The position numbers and the translations under genes were made by a program. A stretch of DNA of 64,000 bases from JAWLHK01 sp041690355 [NCBI: bacterium] (GTDB lineage Bacteria; J088; JAWLBW01): contig JAWLHK010000022.1 in assembly GCA_041690355.1 (NCBI GenBank), positions 15,116 through 79,115 on the forward strand, read 5' to 3'. How positions within the stretch are numbered: the first letter of the stretch is position 1; every line of letters begins with the position of its first letter. Of this stretch, positions 17,105-24,571 are shown in pieces. Below the pieces are notes generated by a model. That model had not been told where the DNA came from and did not search any database. It saw only the letters and a program-made list of their open reading frames with translations.

Positions 17105-18019
17105 GTGGAAACGCTCAAGACCATGACCTACGAACGCACCGGCCGCATCGCCCGGATTACGCTCAACCGCCCGGCGCGCGGCAACGGCATCACCATGGAC
17201 ATGCCCCGCGAACTCACCGCCTGCATCGAGCGGGCCAACCTCGACCCCGAGGTTCACGTCATCGCGCTCGCGGGGAACGGGAGCGGCTTCTGCGGCGGCT
17301 ACGACCTGGTCGAGAACGCCGAGGGCCTGACCGAGCCGGGCGGCAGCGGCGATCGCCCGCCCGGATCGCCGCTCGACTTCATGGTTCAGGCCGAAAACCA
17401 CAGGCCCGGCGGGGCCTGGGACCCGACCATCGACTTCGCCATGATGAGCCGCAACGTGAAGGGGTTCATGAGTCTCTTCCACAGCGAAAAGCCGGTCGTC
17501 TGCAAGGTGCACGGCTTCTGCGTGGCGGGCGGTACGGATATGGCGCTCTGCTCTGACCTGCTCGTCATCGCCGACGATGCGAAAATCGGCTATCCCCCGG
17601 CACGCGTCTGGGGCTCGCCCACGACTTCCATGTGGTTTTATCGTCTGGGGCTCGAGAAGGCAAAGCGCCTGCTGTTCACCGGCGACTGCCTTTCGGGGAA
17701 GGAAGCGAAGGAGTGGGGGCTCGCCATCGAATCGGCGCCGGCGGCGGAACTGGATGAGCGCTTTGAAACTCTGCTGGAACGCATCGCGCGGATGCCGATC
17801 AACCAGCTCGTGCTCATGAAGCTGCTGCTCAATCAGACCCTGATGGCGCAGGGGCTGCACACGACGCAGATCCTGGGGACGTTCTTCGACGGCATCACGC
17901 GCCACACGAAGGAGGGCTACGCTTTTCAGCAGCGCTCCATGGAAGTCGGCTTCAAGCAGGCCGTGCGCGAGCGCGACGAGCCGTTCGGCGACTTCGGCCT
18001 CTCGACGTTCAAGGGGTGA
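17105..18019 (+). CDS. Enoyl-CoA hydratase/isomerase (crotonase) family protein
   Basis: 304 residues, GTG start (an ATG six codons on is possible). The crotonase fold is clear: ITLNRPARGNGIT, then IALAGNGSGFCGGYDL with the oxyanion-hole glycine, then KPVVCKVHGFCVAGGTDMALCSDL, the second oxyanion motif. The usual catalytic Glu of hydratases is replaced near AGGTDMAL by Thr/Asp, so hydratase activity is uncertain and isomerase or thioesterase-like chemistry is possible. No other fatty-acid or CoA genes are adjacent. Confidence 0.75.
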   Translation: METLKTMTYERTGRIARITLNRPARGNGITMDMPRELTACIERANLDPEVHVIALAGNGSGFCGGYDLVENAEGLTEPGGSGDRPPGSPLDFMVQAENHRPGGAWDPTIDFAMMSRNVKGFMSLFHSEKPVVCKVHGFCVAGGTDMALCSDLLVIADDAKIGYPPARVWGSPTTSMWFYRLGLEKAKRLLFTGDCLSGKEAKEWGLAIESAPAAELDERFETLLERIARMPINQLVLMKLLLNQTLMAQGLHTTQILGTFFDGITRHTKEGYAFQQRSMEVGFKQAVRERDEPFGDFGLSTFKG

Positions 18020-18025
18020 GCGGCG

Positions 18026-18745
18026 TCAGAATACGTAGCCGATGGCGAGGCGCGCCATCGGCAGGTACAGGCTGTCTTCGATGCGTTCGTCGGCCGCCTG
18101 TTCAACCTGGTTCCCGAACGCCGTGACGGCCCCGGGTGCGCTGGGGGTGAACTGCGGCTCGATCCGGGTCGACGACGTCAGGGCGAACGAGCCGCCGAGT
18201 CCGGCGCGCACGGTCAGATGCTCCCACCACACCCAGCGCCAGCCGAGTTCGGCGTCGAGCATGGCGATACGGTTTTTGATTTCGAACGGGAGGTTGGCCG
18301 CATCGATTTCCGCCGGAACCGCCACTCCCGTCAACGCCTCGAGTACGCGCGCCGGGGTGCTCGTGCCGCCCAGGGTCAGCAGCGTCCATCCGCCCAGAAC
18401 GTAGAAGCCCCGGCCGGCAAAGGGCCGCCAGCCCATCTGGCTGCGCCAGACGAGCGAGTCGTCGACGACCGCCTCGATGAGATCGGCATCCGGCCGGTCG
18501 AGGATGCCCAGGCCCACCGCCGCGTTCATGGACGTCGCCAGGTAGCCGGTGGGCCACCAGCCGAGCGTCTGGGCAAGGATGATGCGCCCGGGCGACTCCA
18601 GGGCGAGCGTGCCCCCCACGAGGCTCATCAGGTCGGTCTGCGCCTCGACCGAGAATTGCCATCCGTCGTCGGCCCGTGCGGGGGCCGCACCGGCGACCAA
18701 CGCTGCGAGGACCCATGCGGCCGCCATTCGAAGCTCCAGCTTCAT
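18026..18745 (-). CDS. Exported beta-rich protein, putative outer-membrane barrel
   Basis: About 239 residues starting at MKLELRMAAAWV, set by GGAG upstream. Signal peptide ends near ARADD. The rest alternates polar and aromatic residues in beta-strand style (WQFSVEAQTDL, GWWPTGYLATSMNAAVGLG, GRGFYVLGGWTLLTLGG) and ends in YLPMARLAIGYVF, whose terminal phenylalanine is the usual outer-membrane barrel sorting signal. Not recognised as a named family. Confidence 0.6.
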   Translation of the reverse strand: MKLELRMAAAWVLAALVAGAAPARADDGWQFSVEAQTDLMSLVGGTLALESPGRIILAQTLGWWPTGYLATSMNAAVGLGILDRPDADLIEAVVDDSLVWRSQMGWRPFAGRGFYVLGGWTLLTLGGTSTPARVLEALTGVAVPAEIDAANLPFEIKNRIAMLDAELGWRWVWWEHLTVRAGLGGSFALTSSTRIEPQFTPSAPGAVTAFGNQVEQAADERIEDSLYLPMARLAIGYVF

Positions 18746-18975
18746 GAGAGTCTCCAGGGAAAGAGCGTGTACCCCTGCTTCCATTCTTGCGCGATTTTCA
18801 TCCGTTTCGATCGCTCTTCAACCGGTTGGCATCCGACCTGTGGACATGTCCGATCGCCGCGCCAAACAGCGCTCACTGGAGGCGCCGCCCGCCCGCCGGA
18901 CGGGCGCGGTCGCGCAGGCGCCGCGCCGACCGGAGAATGGCGGGAGAATGGCCGGGGAGCAGGGAGAGGAGAGGG

Positions 18976-20160
18976 ATGCCACGCGCCGCGCCCATCGATC
19001 ACGCATTCGACCTCGAGCACGGCGATGCGTTCTATCGCCTGCTTCGGCGCCTGCGCCTCGTGCAACGCGAACCCTCGACCCGCCGGCGGATTCTCGTGCT
19101 GCTGGCGCTCACCTGGCTCCCGCTTTTCGTGCTCGCCCTCGCATCCGGACATGCGTTCGGGCCGTCACCGGGCGAGAGTTTTCTGCTCGACTACAATGCG
19201 CAGGCGCGCTTCTGGATTGCGCTGCCCCTGCTGGTGCTCGCCGAGCGGCCAATCGGGCAGCGTATGCGTACGGCGGCCCATCACTTTCTCGACGCCGGCC
19301 TGGTTCGCCCCGAACAGCGCTCGGCTTTTGCCGCCTACGTCAATCGCTTTCTCCGGCGCAACCGATCGGTTCGGGCAGAGGTCGTCCTCCTTCTGCTCGC
19401 GTTTCTGTTCTCCTGGTTCGCGCTCGGTGACCTTCTCGCCGAGGGGGCGCGTGTGAACGGCACCTGGCATCATGGGGCCGACGGCCGCCTGACGGTTCCC
19501 GGGCTATGGTACCGGCTCGCCGCGATGCCGCTCTTTCTCTTTCTCTTCCTGCGCTGGGTCTGGCGGCTGGGGGCGTGGGTGGCCTTCCTCTTCCGCATGT
19601 CGCGGCTGCATCTGCACGTCATGCCCGCGCATCCGGACGGCGCCGGCGGCCTCGGTTTTCTCCCCCTTGCGCACCAGAGCTGGGGCGACATCGCATTGGC
19701 CGGTTCAGCCATTCTCAGCGGGGCGTTCGTAACGCGCGTCGCGTACGGCGACGGCGATGTCTCGGTCATCGGCTCTGCCATCGTCGCCTATCTCGTCGTT
19801 GCCGAAGCGCTCATCTTTCTGCCGCTCCTGCTTTTTACGCCGATGCTCGCCCGGGGGCGCCGCGAGGGGCTTCTGCGCTACGGCGGGCTCGCGAACCGGT
19901 ACCAGGGGGCGTTCGAGAGTAAATGGATCGACCGTGCGCACGGTGAAACCGAAGCGCTGCTCGGTACGTCCGATATCCAGTCGCTGGCCGATCTGGGCAA
20001 CAGCTATCATTTCGCGCGCGACTTGATCCCCATCCCGCTCGGACGGCGCCACCTTGCGGCCGTGGCGATCAAGATCGTCATCCCCTTTCTCCCGCTGTTC
20101 TTCGTGCTCTACCGTATCGAAGACATCCTGCGCCTCGTCGGGCGGATCCTCCTGCGGTGA
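18976..20160 (+). CDS. Polytopic membrane protein of unknown function
   Basis: About 394 residues, starting at MPRAAPIDHAF just after the strong GGAGAGGG purine run. About six hydrophobic segments: ILVLLALTWLPLFVLALA, FWIALPLLVLA, a pair around VVLLLLAFLFSWFALG, MPLFLFLFLRWVW, a pair around IVAYLVVAEALIFLPLLLF, and IKIVIPFLPLFFVLY at the end. The C-terminal soluble part has a conserved-looking YGGLANRYQGAFESKWI. I do not recognise the family. It is divergent from the putative outer-membrane gene. Confidence 0.6.
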   Translation: MPRAAPIDHAFDLEHGDAFYRLLRRLRLVQREPSTRRRILVLLALTWLPLFVLALASGHAFGPSPGESFLLDYNAQARFWIALPLLVLAERPIGQRMRTAAHHFLDAGLVRPEQRSAFAAYVNRFLRRNRSVRAEVVLLLLAFLFSWFALGDLLAEGARVNGTWHHGADGRLTVPGLWYRLAAMPLFLFLFLRWVWRLGAWVAFLFRMSRLHLHVMPAHPDGAGGLGFLPLAHQSWGDIALAGSAILSGAFVTRVAYGDGDVSVIGSAIVAYLVVAEALIFLPLLLFTPMLARGRREGLLRYGGLANRYQGAFESKWIDRAHGETEALLGTSDIQSLADLGNSYHFARDLIPIPLGRRHLAAVAIKIVIPFLPLFFVLYRIEDILRLVGRILLR

Positions 20161-20251
20161 ACGGGGCACCAGGCTTCCTTCGCGTACTTCGCAGGCGGCG
20201 GAACATCGGCTTGCGAACGGCTCTCCGCGTACAGGACGTCGCGGGCGGGGC

Positions 20252-20968
20252 TCAGGACGGAGTCACCGGCGGGGGCGGGGGCCGATCCGCATCGGCCTGT
20301 ACGGGACTTGCCACCCAGACCGGCACGCCGAGAAATTCGCCGAGGGTGCGGGCCGATTCGTCGATGCTCTCCCGGCTGCCATGGTCCATGACGTTGAGCC
20401 GTTCGCCATCGGGGAACACGAGGTTCAGCTCGTAGCTGGTGTAGCTGCGCGAGCTGCCGTTGCGCGAGCTGGAGCTCACCTGTTCGCTCAGGATCTGCAA
20501 TGCATGGATGTCGCTGAGCACCCCTTGCCGGGTGCGCTCCGGCGCGCGGTCAGGAGCCGCTGCTTTCCCGCGGTAGTAGGACCCCAGGACGCGATCGAAG
20601 GTGAGTGGTCGTCCCGCCGCCAGGATCAGGATGCCGACGCCGCCGAAGATGCCGCCCCACAGGACGAAGAAGAGGCCTGTCAGCGGCGCGTTGCGGAAGA
20701 AAATCTGATACGGCGCGCCGACGAGAGCGGCGCCCAGCCCGGGACCGGCGAAGGCGAGCGCGAAGAGGACCAGACCGGCGGTGCGCCGGACCCGGATCCG
20801 ATCTTGCGTAACCTGGAGGCGGTGGGTCTTGAAGCTGGCGCCGCCCCCTTTCAGAGGAGCCCAGCTCGTTTTCTGCGCGACCGGCTCTTCCCGGTACGCA
20901 ACCGGGATCTCTGCAGAAGGGCCCTCGCTACCCGAGACCGTTCCCATCGGCCCTCTCATGCCGCTCAC
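20252..20968 (-). CDS. Hypothetical membrane protein, two central helices
   Basis: About 238 residues, GTG or the ATG nine bases further in. A disordered N-terminus leads to two hydrophobic segments (AGLVLFALAFAGPGLGAALV and LTGLFFVLWGGIFGGVGILIL) with a short loop between, then a soluble domain with SYTSYELNLVFPDGERLNVMDHG. Similar proteins with this last motif are common but uncharacterised in proteobacteria. The start overlaps the methyltransferase stop (GTGA), so the two are translationally coupled. Confidence 0.55.
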   Translation of the reverse strand: MSGMRGPMGTVSGSEGPSAEIPVAYREEPVAQKTSWAPLKGGGASFKTHRLQVTQDRIRVRRTAGLVLFALAFAGPGLGAALVGAPYQIFFRNAPLTGLFFVLWGGIFGGVGILILAAGRPLTFDRVLGSYYRGKAAAPDRAPERTRQGVLSDIHALQILSEQVSSSSRNGSSRSYTSYELNLVFPDGERLNVMDHGSRESIDESARTLGEFLGVPVWVASPVQADADRPPPPPVTPS

Positions 20969-21732
20969 CGGGCCCTGGCCGCCCCCAGCATCGACGCGCC
21001 ATTGGGAAGCCGGCGGAAAAGGCGGTAATCGAGCGTCATGAGGCGTTCCCGCTGCGTCTTCAGAAGACGGCGGGGCGGCGCGTACGTGCAGAGGAACGAG
21101 AACAGGTGCGAACGGAAGCGGAACTGCGGCGCCTCGAAGCCGGAACGCTGAAGCACTTCGGCGATCTCCCGGCTGCGCAGGCGGCGCAGATGGGTCGGGT
21201 CTTCCCAGCTCCAGCGCCGGTAGCCTTCGTGGGTCGGTTCAATCCTGCCCGCGAGTTTCGACAGGGCATGCTCGATCGAGAATTCGTTCGCGCAGGGGGT
21301 CGTCCACAGGAACGTTCCCCCGGGCTTGAGCAGACGCCGGATGTCACCCAGGTAGCCCGCGAGATCTTCGACGTGTTCCATGACTTCGACGCTGGCGACG
21401 ACGTCGAACGTGTGATCGTCGAAGCCGGCGCGCCCGTTTTCGATCAGCGCGTATTTTTCCGCATGGGCCGGGAAGCGTGCGCGGAATTTGTCCTGCGCTA
21501 CCGAGCTGATGTCGCAGAACGACAGTTCGGCCGAGGGAAAGATTTTGTCCCAGAGGCCCACGTGCAGGCCGACTCCGGCGCCGTAATCGAGCACGCGGCG
21601 GGCGCCGTTGAGGGCGAGCACGTCGGTCGCGAAATGCTCGAGGGCCTCCCAGCGCGCGACCTCGTGGCCGGAAAGTTCGTGCCGGTAATCGCCGGCGTAG
21701 CGCTGATCGTAGACGTCCTTCAGCGGTTGCAT
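20965..21732 (-). CDS. SAM-dependent methyltransferase
   Basis: About 255 residues beginning MQPLKDVYDQRYAG; GGAG precedes the ATG. Motif I is VLDYGAGVGLHVG, motif II is LSFCDISSVAQ, and FDVVASVEVMEHVEDL plus LKPGGTFLWTTPC is the standard post-motif region. The C-terminal half has a lid with FSIEHALSKLAGRI and a basic tail. The pattern resembles ubiquinone-type or sugar/lipid methyltransferases, but the substrate cannot be assigned. Coupled to the downstream membrane protein. Confidence 0.7.
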   Translation of the reverse strand: MQPLKDVYDQRYAGDYRHELSGHEVARWEALEHFATDVLALNGARRVLDYGAGVGLHVGLWDKIFPSAELSFCDISSVAQDKFRARFPAHAEKYALIENGRAGFDDHTFDVVASVEVMEHVEDLAGYLGDIRRLLKPGGTFLWTTPCANEFSIEHALSKLAGRIEPTHEGYRRWSWEDPTHLRRLRSREIAEVLQRSGFEAPQFRFRSHLFSFLCTYAPPRRLLKTQRERLMTLDYRLFRRLPNGASMLGAARAR

Positions 21733-21853
21733 GGAAATACTCCGTTCCACCGGCGCCCGTTCGGCGGCCGATGGGATCGGGAACAGCCTATCAGATTCCG
21801 ATGCGGATTGCCGACGGCGTGCGCCCCCGATCGCCATCGCGTATCATGTCGGG

Positions 21854-22492
21854 ATGCCCCGCCGCCGCCCCGAAGAGACAGCGCCGTATCACCACGGCAA
21901 CGTGCCCGCCGCCGTCGTTGAGGCGGCCCTCGAGCTCATCGAGGAACAGGGGGTCGAGGCGTTCACCCTGCGCGAGGCGGCGCGGCGCATCGGCGTCACG
22001 CATGCGGCCGTCTATCGCCACTATGCCGACAAGCGGGCCCTGCTGGCCGCCATTGCCGAAACCGGATTCCACCAGCTTGCCGACGGGATGGAGCGCAGCG
22101 TGGCCCGCGTGGGCGACGACCCGCTTCTTCGCCTCGAGGCCATCCTCGTCGCCTATCTCCGGTTCGCGCTCGAAAACCAGGCGCGCTACCTGGTGATGTT
22201 CGGCCCGCGACTGAACGCCGACGGGAAATTCCCCCAACTGGAAGAGGCCGTCATGCGGGCGCTGCGCGCGCTGCGAGAGCCCATTGACCGCGGCCTTCGC
22301 GAGGGACTCATCGCCGGCCGCGACGCGCGCACCGTCGGCTTTTCGGCATGGTCCCTGTCCCATGGGTACGCCATGCTGCTCCTGAACGGGCGCATCTATA
22401 CCAAGGGTCCGAAGGAAAGCGAAAAGTTCTTCCGGGAGCTTGTCCGGCCGCTGCTGGCCGGTCTGGCGGCCACCGGGAAACGCGGCCGCTGA
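21854..22492 (+). CDS. TetR-family transcriptional regulator
   Basis: About 212 residues from MPRRRPEETAPYHHG. HTH: ALELIEEQGVEAFTLREAAR, then IGVTHAAVYRHYADKRALL, then a helical ligand domain (TetR_C with QARYLVMFGPRLN). It lies immediately upstream of a hydrolase/hotdog operon whose promoter carries a perfect 17-base inverted repeat, so it most likely represses that operon. It is divergent from the methyltransferase unit. Confidence 0.85.
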   Translation: MPRRRPEETAPYHHGNVPAAVVEAALELIEEQGVEAFTLREAARRIGVTHAAVYRHYADKRALLAAIAETGFHQLADGMERSVARVGDDPLLRLEAILVAYLRFALENQARYLVMFGPRLNADGKFPQLEEAVMRALRALREPIDRGLREGLIAGRDARTVGFSAWSLSHGYAMLLLNGRIYTKGPKESEKFFRELVRPLLAGLAATGKRGR

Positions 22493-22524
22493 TTCCACCC
22501 CCAAATGGTTCGGAATGCTTCCGC

Positions 22525-22554
22525 TTGACGGAAGGCCGTTTTCTGTGGCTTAAT
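22525..22554 (+). promoter_or_regulatory. Sigma70-type promoter for the hydrolase/hotdog operon
   Basis: TTGACG at 22525-22530 and CTTAAT at 22549-22554, spacer 18. The operator begins on the last base of the -10. Confidence 0.55.
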
Positions 22555-22570
22555 GTAACCAGTGGTTACA
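22554..22570. promoter_or_regulatory. TetR operator, perfect inverted repeat
   Basis: TGTAACC-agt-GGTTACA is a perfect 7-3-7 inverted repeat. A further GGTTACA half-site follows at 22582-22588. It abuts the -10 region and lies between a TetR gene and the genes it probably controls. Confidence 0.75.
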
Positions 22571-22636
22571 AAGTGTCCGAAGGTTACATGGGCGCGGAGT
22601 CGCTCATCCCCTGCCGGACCGAACAAGGAGGAAACG

Positions 22637-23488
22637 ATGAGCGAACCGTGCATCCTTCAGGCCGCCGACGGGTATCCGCTGGCCGCCAGCTTCTTTCGAC
22701 CCGCGGCCGGGCGCGAGAAGGCGATCGTGATCGTCAACGGCGCCACCGGCGTCCGCCGCCGCTTCTACGATCGCTTCGCCCTCTACCTGGCCGATCGGGG
22801 CTTTCTGACGGTGACCTACGATTACCGCGGCATCGGCGATTCCCGGTTGAACACGTTGAACCTTCCGCTGACGATGGAGGCGTGGGGGAGCCGCGATTTC
22901 GACGGCGTGCTCCGCTTCGTGCATGGGCTGCGCAGCGACCTGCCGATCTTCGTCGTCGGCCACAGCGTGGGCGGGCAGATCGTCGGCCTGGCGGAACATA
23001 ACTGGATCGTGGACGGTGCCGTAGCCGTTGGCGCCCAGAGCGGCTACTGGAGGCACTGGCCCGTACGCGCACAGCGGCGCATGGCCTTCAACTGGCACGT
23101 GATGATTCCGGCCCTGGTTACGCTGTTCGGCGAACTCCCCGGCTGGGCCGGGACGGGGCAGCCGCTCCCTGCGGGCGTGGCCCGGCAATGGGCGCGCTGG
23201 TGCCGGCACCCGGACTTTCTCTTCGGCGAGGATCCCGCGCGGCGTCGGGGATTCGAGCAGATCTCGATTCCCATGCTTGTCCTCGGTATGGATGCGGATC
23301 CCTATGCCCCCCCGGCGGCGGTCGACGCCTTTGCGCGCTTTTACCCGCGTGCGACGGTCGACCGGCGCCACCTGAACGACCCGCGTCTCGGCCATTTCGA
23401 CTTCTTCAGGCCGCAGCAGGAGGCGCTCTGGGGCGAAGTGGATCACTGGTTCCGCGGCCTGCTTTCGGCGCGAGCGGAGGCCGCATGA
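22637..23488 (+). CDS. Alpha/beta hydrolase
   Basis: 283 residues with a near-consensus AAGGAGG site before the ATG. The nucleophile elbow is VVGHSVGGQIVGLA (G-H-S-V-G). The acid lies around LVLGMDADPYAPP and the His in RLGHFDFF, giving a complete triad. The N-terminal FRPAAGREKAIVIVNGATGVRR and YDYRGIGDSR hold the oxyanion region. Substrate unknown, but a hotdog thioesterase-like partner overlaps its stop. Regulated by the upstream TetR. Confidence 0.8.
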   Translation: MSEPCILQAADGYPLAASFFRPAAGREKAIVIVNGATGVRRRFYDRFALYLADRGFLTVTYDYRGIGDSRLNTLNLPLTMEAWGSRDFDGVLRFVHGLRSDLPIFVVGHSVGGQIVGLAEHNWIVDGAVAVGAQSGYWRHWPVRAQRRMAFNWHVMIPALVTLFGELPGWAGTGQPLPAGVARQWARWCRHPDFLFGEDPARRRGFEQISIPMLVLGMDADPYAPPAAVDAFARFYPRATVDRRHLNDPRLGHFDFFRPQQEALWGEVDHWFRGLLSARAEAA

Positions 23489-23979
23489 ATACCGGAGCTC
23501 TGCGCCGGCTGTGGAGCCGGCTTTCCGCATTCTCCCTGGGGAGGCGGATCTTCAGCCGCCTGATCGGCTTCGCCGTTCCCTATGCGGCCACGATTGGCGC
23601 GCGTATCGAGACCCTTGCGCCCGGCGAGGCGAAAGTCGCGCTCGCCGACCGGCGGGCCGTGCGCAACCATCTCGGCTCGATTCACGCCATGGCCCTGGGG
23701 AATCTGGCGGAACTCACGGCCAATGCCGTCGTGCTCTTCAGCCTTCCGCAACACATGCGGATGATCGTCACCGATTTCACCATCCGCTTCCACCGCAAGG
23801 CGCGCGGGCGGATGACGGCGACGTGCCGCGCGCCGTTCCTCATCGATCCCGCCCCGGGCGACCACGTGCTCGAGGTCGAGATCCATGACGCGCGGGGAAC
23901 GCTGGTGGCCGCCGCGCGTCAGACGTGCAGGGTGGGGCTCGTCCGCTCCGAGGCAGAGATGGCTGCCGGGACCGGGTAA
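23485..23979 (+). CDS. Hotdog-fold (DUF4442-like) thioesterase-related protein
   Basis: 164 residues; ATG overlaps the hydrolase stop (ATGA). It has the pattern of DUF4442/PaaI-like hotdog proteins: a long helix with HAMALGNLAELTANAVVL preceded by RRAVRNHLGSIHA, then two beta-strands ITDFTIR-like (VTDFTIRFHRKARG) and DHVLEVEIHDARGTLVAAARQTC. In PaaI-type enzymes this HNHxxxxH-region handles acyl-CoA. Together with the hydrolase this suggests an acyl-ester or acyl-CoA cleaving pair under TetR control. Activity not proven by sequence. Confidence 0.7.
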   Translation: MNTGALRRLWSRLSAFSLGRRIFSRLIGFAVPYAATIGARIETLAPGEAKVALADRRAVRNHLGSIHAMALGNLAELTANAVVLFSLPQHMRMIVTDFTIRFHRKARGRMTATCRAPFLIDPAPGDHVLEVEIHDARGTLVAAARQTCRVGLVRSEAEMAAGTG

Positions 23980-24061
23980 TCGATGCGGAAAGCGGCCCGG
24001 CCGGACTTGAACCGGCCCGGCCGGGCAGGGCCGGGCTGGCGAACGCCCGGGCGACGGCCCC

Positions 24062-24451
24062 TCAGCTCGCCATCTTCTGCTTCATGTGGTTGATGACGTG
24101 ATTGTGCTCTTTGTGGGGGCTGAAGAGAATCAGTTCGGCGTCTTCATCGACGCGCACGGTGTGCCCCGGCGGCCAGTAGAAGAGGTCGCCCGCGCGGACG
24201 TTCTCTTCCTGGCCGTCGGTGTACTTGACGATGACTTCGCCCTGAAGCAGGTAGCCCCAGTGGGGGGCCTGGCAGAGATCGTCCTGCAATCCTTGCAGCA
24301 GCGGCGAAATGTCCGTCCCCTTGGCCATGGAGAAAAACTCGCCGCTCATGCTTCCGAACCCCTTCGCGTCTCCGAAATCCCCGGTGGTCTGGCGGGCAAT
24401 GGCGCCGGGGGCGTCGATCTTCACCGGAATGTCCTGTTTGGCAATGCGCAT
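24062..24451 (-). CDS. Cupin-domain protein
   Basis: About 129 residues starting MRIAKQDIPVKID, with an AAAGGA site. It has the conserved double-stranded beta-helix: HWGYLLQGEVIVKYTDGQEENVRAGDLFYWPPGHTVRV split over residues 65-105, including the G(X)5HXH-like and DLFYWPPGH motifs that bind metal. Reminiscent of small sensor or isomerase-like cupins; no ligand assignable. A 15-base inverted repeat sits directly upstream. Confidence 0.75.
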   Translation of the reverse strand: MRIAKQDIPVKIDAPGAIARQTTGDFGDAKGFGSMSGEFFSMAKGTDISPLLQGLQDDLCQAPHWGYLLQGEVIVKYTDGQEENVRAGDLFYWPPGHTVRVDEDAELILFSPHKEHNHVINHMKQKMAS

Positions 24452-24466
24452 GGAATGTATCCTTTC

Positions 24467-24481
24467 GACTGGTATCCAGTC
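24467..24481. promoter_or_regulatory. Inverted repeat ahead of the cupin gene
   Basis: GACTGGTATCCAGTC, a perfect 6-3-6 palindrome about 15 bases from the cupin start, just outside its ribosome site. It could be an operator or a 5' leader hairpin. Confidence 0.45.
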
Positions 24482-24571
24482 TCCAGCATACACCCGTTCA
24501 GTTACTCAAGCGGTGTTTGAAAATTCACCGGATGAGCGCTCGTCACAGAACAGACGATCCCCGCAAACAGC

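Noticed and set aside
24003-24040. A tRNA T-arm look-alike on the minus strand (GGTTCAAGTCC with a 5-base stem).
   Set aside because: No D-arm, anticodon arm or matching acceptor strand is found within the required 75 bases.
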